Assembly (NCBI GenBank): GCA_016178705.1
Contig: JACOST010000006.1
Coordinates: 62,001 to 126,000, forward strand
Source of the DNA: Deltaproteobacteria bacterium
GTDB lineage: Bacteria; Desulfobacterota; Binatia; HRBIN30; JACQVA1
DNA length: 64,000 bases
Reading direction: 5' to 3'
Of this stretch, positions 61,716 through 64,000 are shown piece by piece. A model generated the notes under the pieces. The model did no database searches. It worked only from the letters and a program-made list of their open reading frames with translations, and had not been told where the DNA came from. The translations under genes and the position numbers were made by a program. Each line of letters opens with the position of its first letter. Positions within the stretch are counted from its first letter, which is position 1.

Positions 61716-61998
61716 ATGAGAAAAACGTCGCTCCGCGGACGCGAAAGCGCAGCTCTCGACTCTGGTGAGCGAGGTGCAGCACAAGCACCGACGCGTCATC
61801 ATCGTCCGCCATGGAAAACCTTGCGTTGCGATCGTACCCGTCGATGTTGCCGCGGCTGCGTCCCGCACGGCAAGCCGGCCGAAGGGACTCACACGTAACG
61901 AGGTTCGGCATCTGTTCCGCGCGCTGGGAAAGAAACCCAGTCGCCGCCCTCCTCGGTACTCGCCGATGACGATGGTCCTCGGGGCAGCGGCAGCGTAG
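61716..61998 (+). pseudogene. Frameshifted Phd/YefM-type antitoxin gene
   Basis: The ATG at 61716 opens MRKTSLR, the normal start of a Phd/YefM antitoxin, but the matching continuation DAKAQLSTLVSEVQHKHRRV followed by IIVRHGKPCVAIVPVDV lies in the next frame. One extra base near 61735-61738 would explain it. After the shift the frame is open to the TAG at 61996. No toxin gene (RelE, Doc or PIN) follows; 61999-62283 contains only a GGCAGGC/GCCTGCC hairpin (62132-62151) and a G-rich hairpin at 62228-62258. It could also be a sequencing error. Confidence 0.6.
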
Positions 61999-62283
61999 CT
62001 GAACCAACGCGTACCGCCGCGCCCGGACGCACCGCTGATGCGCCCATCGCAAAGGTCGTCTCAAAACTACGGCAGCCAGGGACGGCTGTCGCCACCGATC
62101 TTTGGGAGATCAGGCTAACCAAGCTGGTGGTGGCAGGCCTCTGTGCCTGCCGACTTGAGTTTTGATGCGCACTCCGCCGCGACGGGCCATGGCATCAATG
62201 GCCGAGTGATGGTAACGGAGTGTGCCGTTCCGCCGCTTTGCGGCGGGCGGGGGAACGTTCGAAACCAAATGACGAGGGGGTGC

Positions 62284-63615
62284 ATGATGATGAAGCGATC
62301 AACAGTGGTTGTCAGTCTTGTGGCTGTCCTTGGGATGTCTCTGCGTGCGAAGGCTGGAGCGGTATCCGATGGCGAATACTCGGGCGGTTTTCTCACGCGC
62401 TCGACCTTCACCGGCGACTTCAACGGTGATCGCAATTACTTGGCGGGGAAGGGCATCACCTTCGATGCGACCATGACTCAGGTGGAGCAAGGCGTCGTCT
62501 CCGGCGGTAAGAACGGCGAATGGGAGTACGGCGGGCGCGGCGATGTCATCGGCGTTCTCGATACCCAGAAGCTGGGGTTGTGGCCCGGGGGATTTCTCAC
62601 CGCCGAGCTCGAAGGCAATTGGTCCGACTCGGTGAACTTCAAGACCGGAGCACTCAGCCCACCGAACGAAAATCAACTCTTTCCCTTGCCGAGCGGTGAC
62701 AACATCGCCTTGCCCGCATTGAATTTCGCGCAGTTCCTCTCGCACTACGCCGGTGTCGTCGTTGGGAAGCTGGACGTCATGTCCGCCGACAACAACGAGT
62801 TCGCCCACGGGAAGTACGGGAAGGGAGATACGGAGTTCTTGAATACGTCATTCAACGTCAATCCGGTTGCCTTGATGGCGCCGTACTCAACGTTGGGCAC
62901 GGGGGTGATCGTCCTGCCGACCGCGGATCCCCACCAGGCCATCGTCCAGTTCTCCGTGTTGTCGGCCACTGGCAAGCCAAGCACGACCGGTTTCGACAAT
63001 TTCAAAGGGGCGATCTTTGGCAGTGAAGGTCGCGTACGCACCGATTTCTTCGGCCTCACCGGCCATCAACTCGTCGGTGGGATGTATTCAAACCGACAAT
63101 ACACGTCGATCGATCAGCGCCTCGGCTTTGTGATCGAGAACCAGGCCTTGGTGAAACACGACGGCACCTGGGCGGTCTACTACAACTTCGACCAGTTTTT
63201 GTATGAAACCGACAAGGCCGCGGGCAACGGTGTTGGCCTGTTCGGACGCTTCGGTGCGTCCGCAGGCAACCCGGTTCCGGCGCAGTACATGTATAGCCTC
63301 GGCGTCGGCGGCAAGGGCCTCATCCCTACTCGCGACCTCGATCGCTTCGGCATCGGCTACTACTACCTGAGTATCAACAACCCCACGTTGCAAACTCCGA
63401 TCGGAACCACCTCATTCTTGCGCGACGAGTGGGGGTTCGAGGCGTTCTACAACGTCGCGCTCACACCGTGGCTGTTGGTGACACCCGATGTCCAAGTCGT
63501 CGGGCCGACTCAGAAGCACCGCATCGTCACCGGTCCCCTCGGCAAGCCTGGCCTCGATCCGGAATTCATCGGCACCGCGACCGTCCTCGGCGTGCGGATC
63601 CAGTTGATTCTCTAA
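62284..63615 (+). CDS. OprB-like carbohydrate-selective outer-membrane porin
   Basis: A 443-residue protein with signal MMMKRSTVVVSLVAVLGMSL (cleaved near AKAGA). The mature part has GGFLTRSTFTGDFNGDRNYL then AGKGITFDATMTQVEQGVVS, typical of the OprB N-terminal region. Alternating beta strands follow, with late elements RFGIGYYYLSINNP and EWGFEAFYNVALTPWLLVTPDVQ characteristic of the family. It would form an outer-membrane channel for sugars or other small solutes. The start was set at 62284 after GAGGGGG. Confidence 0.85.
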   Translation: MMMKRSTVVVSLVAVLGMSLRAKAGAVSDGEYSGGFLTRSTFTGDFNGDRNYLAGKGITFDATMTQVEQGVVSGGKNGEWEYGGRGDVIGVLDTQKLGLWPGGFLTAELEGNWSDSVNFKTGALSPPNENQLFPLPSGDNIALPALNFAQFLSHYAGVVVGKLDVMSADNNEFAHGKYGKGDTEFLNTSFNVNPVALMAPYSTLGTGVIVLPTADPHQAIVQFSVLSATGKPSTTGFDNFKGAIFGSEGRVRTDFFGLTGHQLVGGMYSNRQYTSIDQRLGFVIENQALVKHDGTWAVYYNFDQFLYETDKAAGNGVGLFGRFGASAGNPVPAQYMYSLGVGGKGLIPTRDLDRFGIGYYYLSINNPTLQTPIGTTSFLRDEWGFEAFYNVALTPWLLVTPDVQVVGPTQKHRIVTGPLGKPGLDPEFIGTATVLGVRIQLIL

Positions 63616-63647
63616 CGCGAACACGGCCGATCGTCCGCTCTGTGTTG

Positions 63648-63667
63648 GGGCGACGCATGCGTCGCCC
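63648..63667. repeat. Palindrome GGGCGACGCATGCGTCGCCC
   Basis: Perfect 20-base palindrome, same as 56771-56790, just after the porin gene. Confidence 0.9.
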
Positions 63668-63714
63668 GCGCGAATTGCCGCGGCGGCTGACATCAGATGA
63701 AGGAACGAATCACG

Positions 63715-64000
63715 ATGCAAGCAACGAAGCGAGTGACGGCGATCAGTTTCCTGCTAGCCGCGACGCTGGCTGTGACCGGTTGCGCCGGCTCCAAGGGTTT
63801 CAAGGGAGCCGGCGCCTTCGAGGTCAAAGACATCGCCGAGTCGGCGTACATCTACGCCTTCCCGATGATCGGCAACTACAAGGCGATGTCCGAGTTCGCG
63901 ATCGACAAACAGTCGAGCCAGTACAAGGCGCCGTTCAACCAGATCGCGAACGAGGCGCGCGTGGCCACGCCGAAGGACACGGCAGTGGTCACTCCGAACA
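63715..64000 (+). CDS. DUF1254-type lipoprotein, N-terminal part (cut by window edge)
   Basis: 95 codons are visible. Lipoprotein signal MQATKRVTAISFLLAATLAV with lipobox VTGC (Cys23). The mature part contains IAESAYIYAFPMIGNYKAMS, then KAPFNQIANEARVATPKDTA and VVTPN, the N-terminal signature of DUF1254 proteins. The rest of the gene lies beyond the window. Function not established for the family. Confidence 0.85.
   Translation, partial: MQATKRVTAISFLLAATLAVTGCAGSKGFKGAGAFEVKDIAESAYIYAFPMIGNYKAMSEFAIDKQSSQYKAPFNQIANEARVATPKDTAVVTPN

Noticed and set aside
1-64000. tRNA, rRNA or CRISPR loci
   Set aside because: No cloverleaf with a GGTTCGA-type T arm, no extended rRNA sequence and no regularly spaced repeats were found by eye.

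Overview
The window is GC-rich, densely coded DNA from a Gram-negative, apparently aerobic bacterium. It carries a TonB system, outer-membrane receptors and porins, lipoproteins, a respiratory complex I cluster, cytochrome P450, acyl-CoA dehydrogenase, a SnoaL-fold protein and a sulfatase. Together with many short palindromic dispersed repeats this looks like an uncultured Desulfobacterota/Binatota-type (former deltaproteobacterial) genome. That placement is inference from gene content only. No rRNA gene, tRNA gene or CRISPR array was found.

Layout. 1-3155: an FAD oxidoreductase fragment, a LeuD-like swivel protein, a strongly structured probable non-coding RNA (about 1303-1600) with a 5' segment complementary to the 3' end of 16S rRNA, a YvlD-type membrane protein, a small lipoprotein and a CDP-alcohol phosphatidyltransferase. 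3252-4541: a secreted beta-propeller protein with a dockerin-like tail. 4615-10590: a vitamin B12 uptake operon (cobalamin riboswitch, TonB, BtuB-like receptor, BtuF, BtuC, BtuD). 10705-26459: a signalling island with a GAF-PAS adenylate cyclase, one stand-alone receiver protein and five related multi-pass sensor histidine kinases in tandem, interrupted by two REP-associated transposase (RAYT) units and a parDE toxin-antitoxin pair. 26699-27247: a sulfotransferase-like gene. 27405-37852: an 11-gene complex I cluster nuoABCDHIJKLMN without nuoEFG.

37965-42763 holds a family of secreted cysteine-rich proteins in duplicated form: two large paralogues, two small paralogues sharing an identical C-terminal end, one related protein and a four-helix membrane protein. 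42833-46170 has a split glutamine-dependent NAD synthetase (separate glutaminase and synthetase genes) and an MscS channel with a cyclic-nucleotide-binding domain. 46260-47808 is a MATE exporter behind a possible leader peptide and terminator. 47809-50752 has an Asp-box propeller protein, a rhodanese and a histidine kinase. 51073-56671 has GST, acyl-CoA dehydrogenase, SnoaL-like, P450, four-helix-bundle and VWA genes. 56884-64000 has a lipase-like lipoprotein, a DUF4410 lipoprotein, an arylsulfatase, a small secreted protein, a frameshifted Phd antitoxin, an OprB-like porin and the start of a DUF1254 lipoprotein.

Intergenic space is unusually rich in imperfect palindromic repeats of at least seven families. 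Some lie inside or next to coding sequence: the BtuF signal peptide, the 3' end of one kinase gene, the nuoK-nuoL gap, and both sides of the four-helix-bundle gene. The strongest candidate for something undescribed is the structured RNA at about 1303-1600. The next strongest are the duplicated secreted cysteine-rich family and the probable leader-peptide attenuator in front of the MATE gene.
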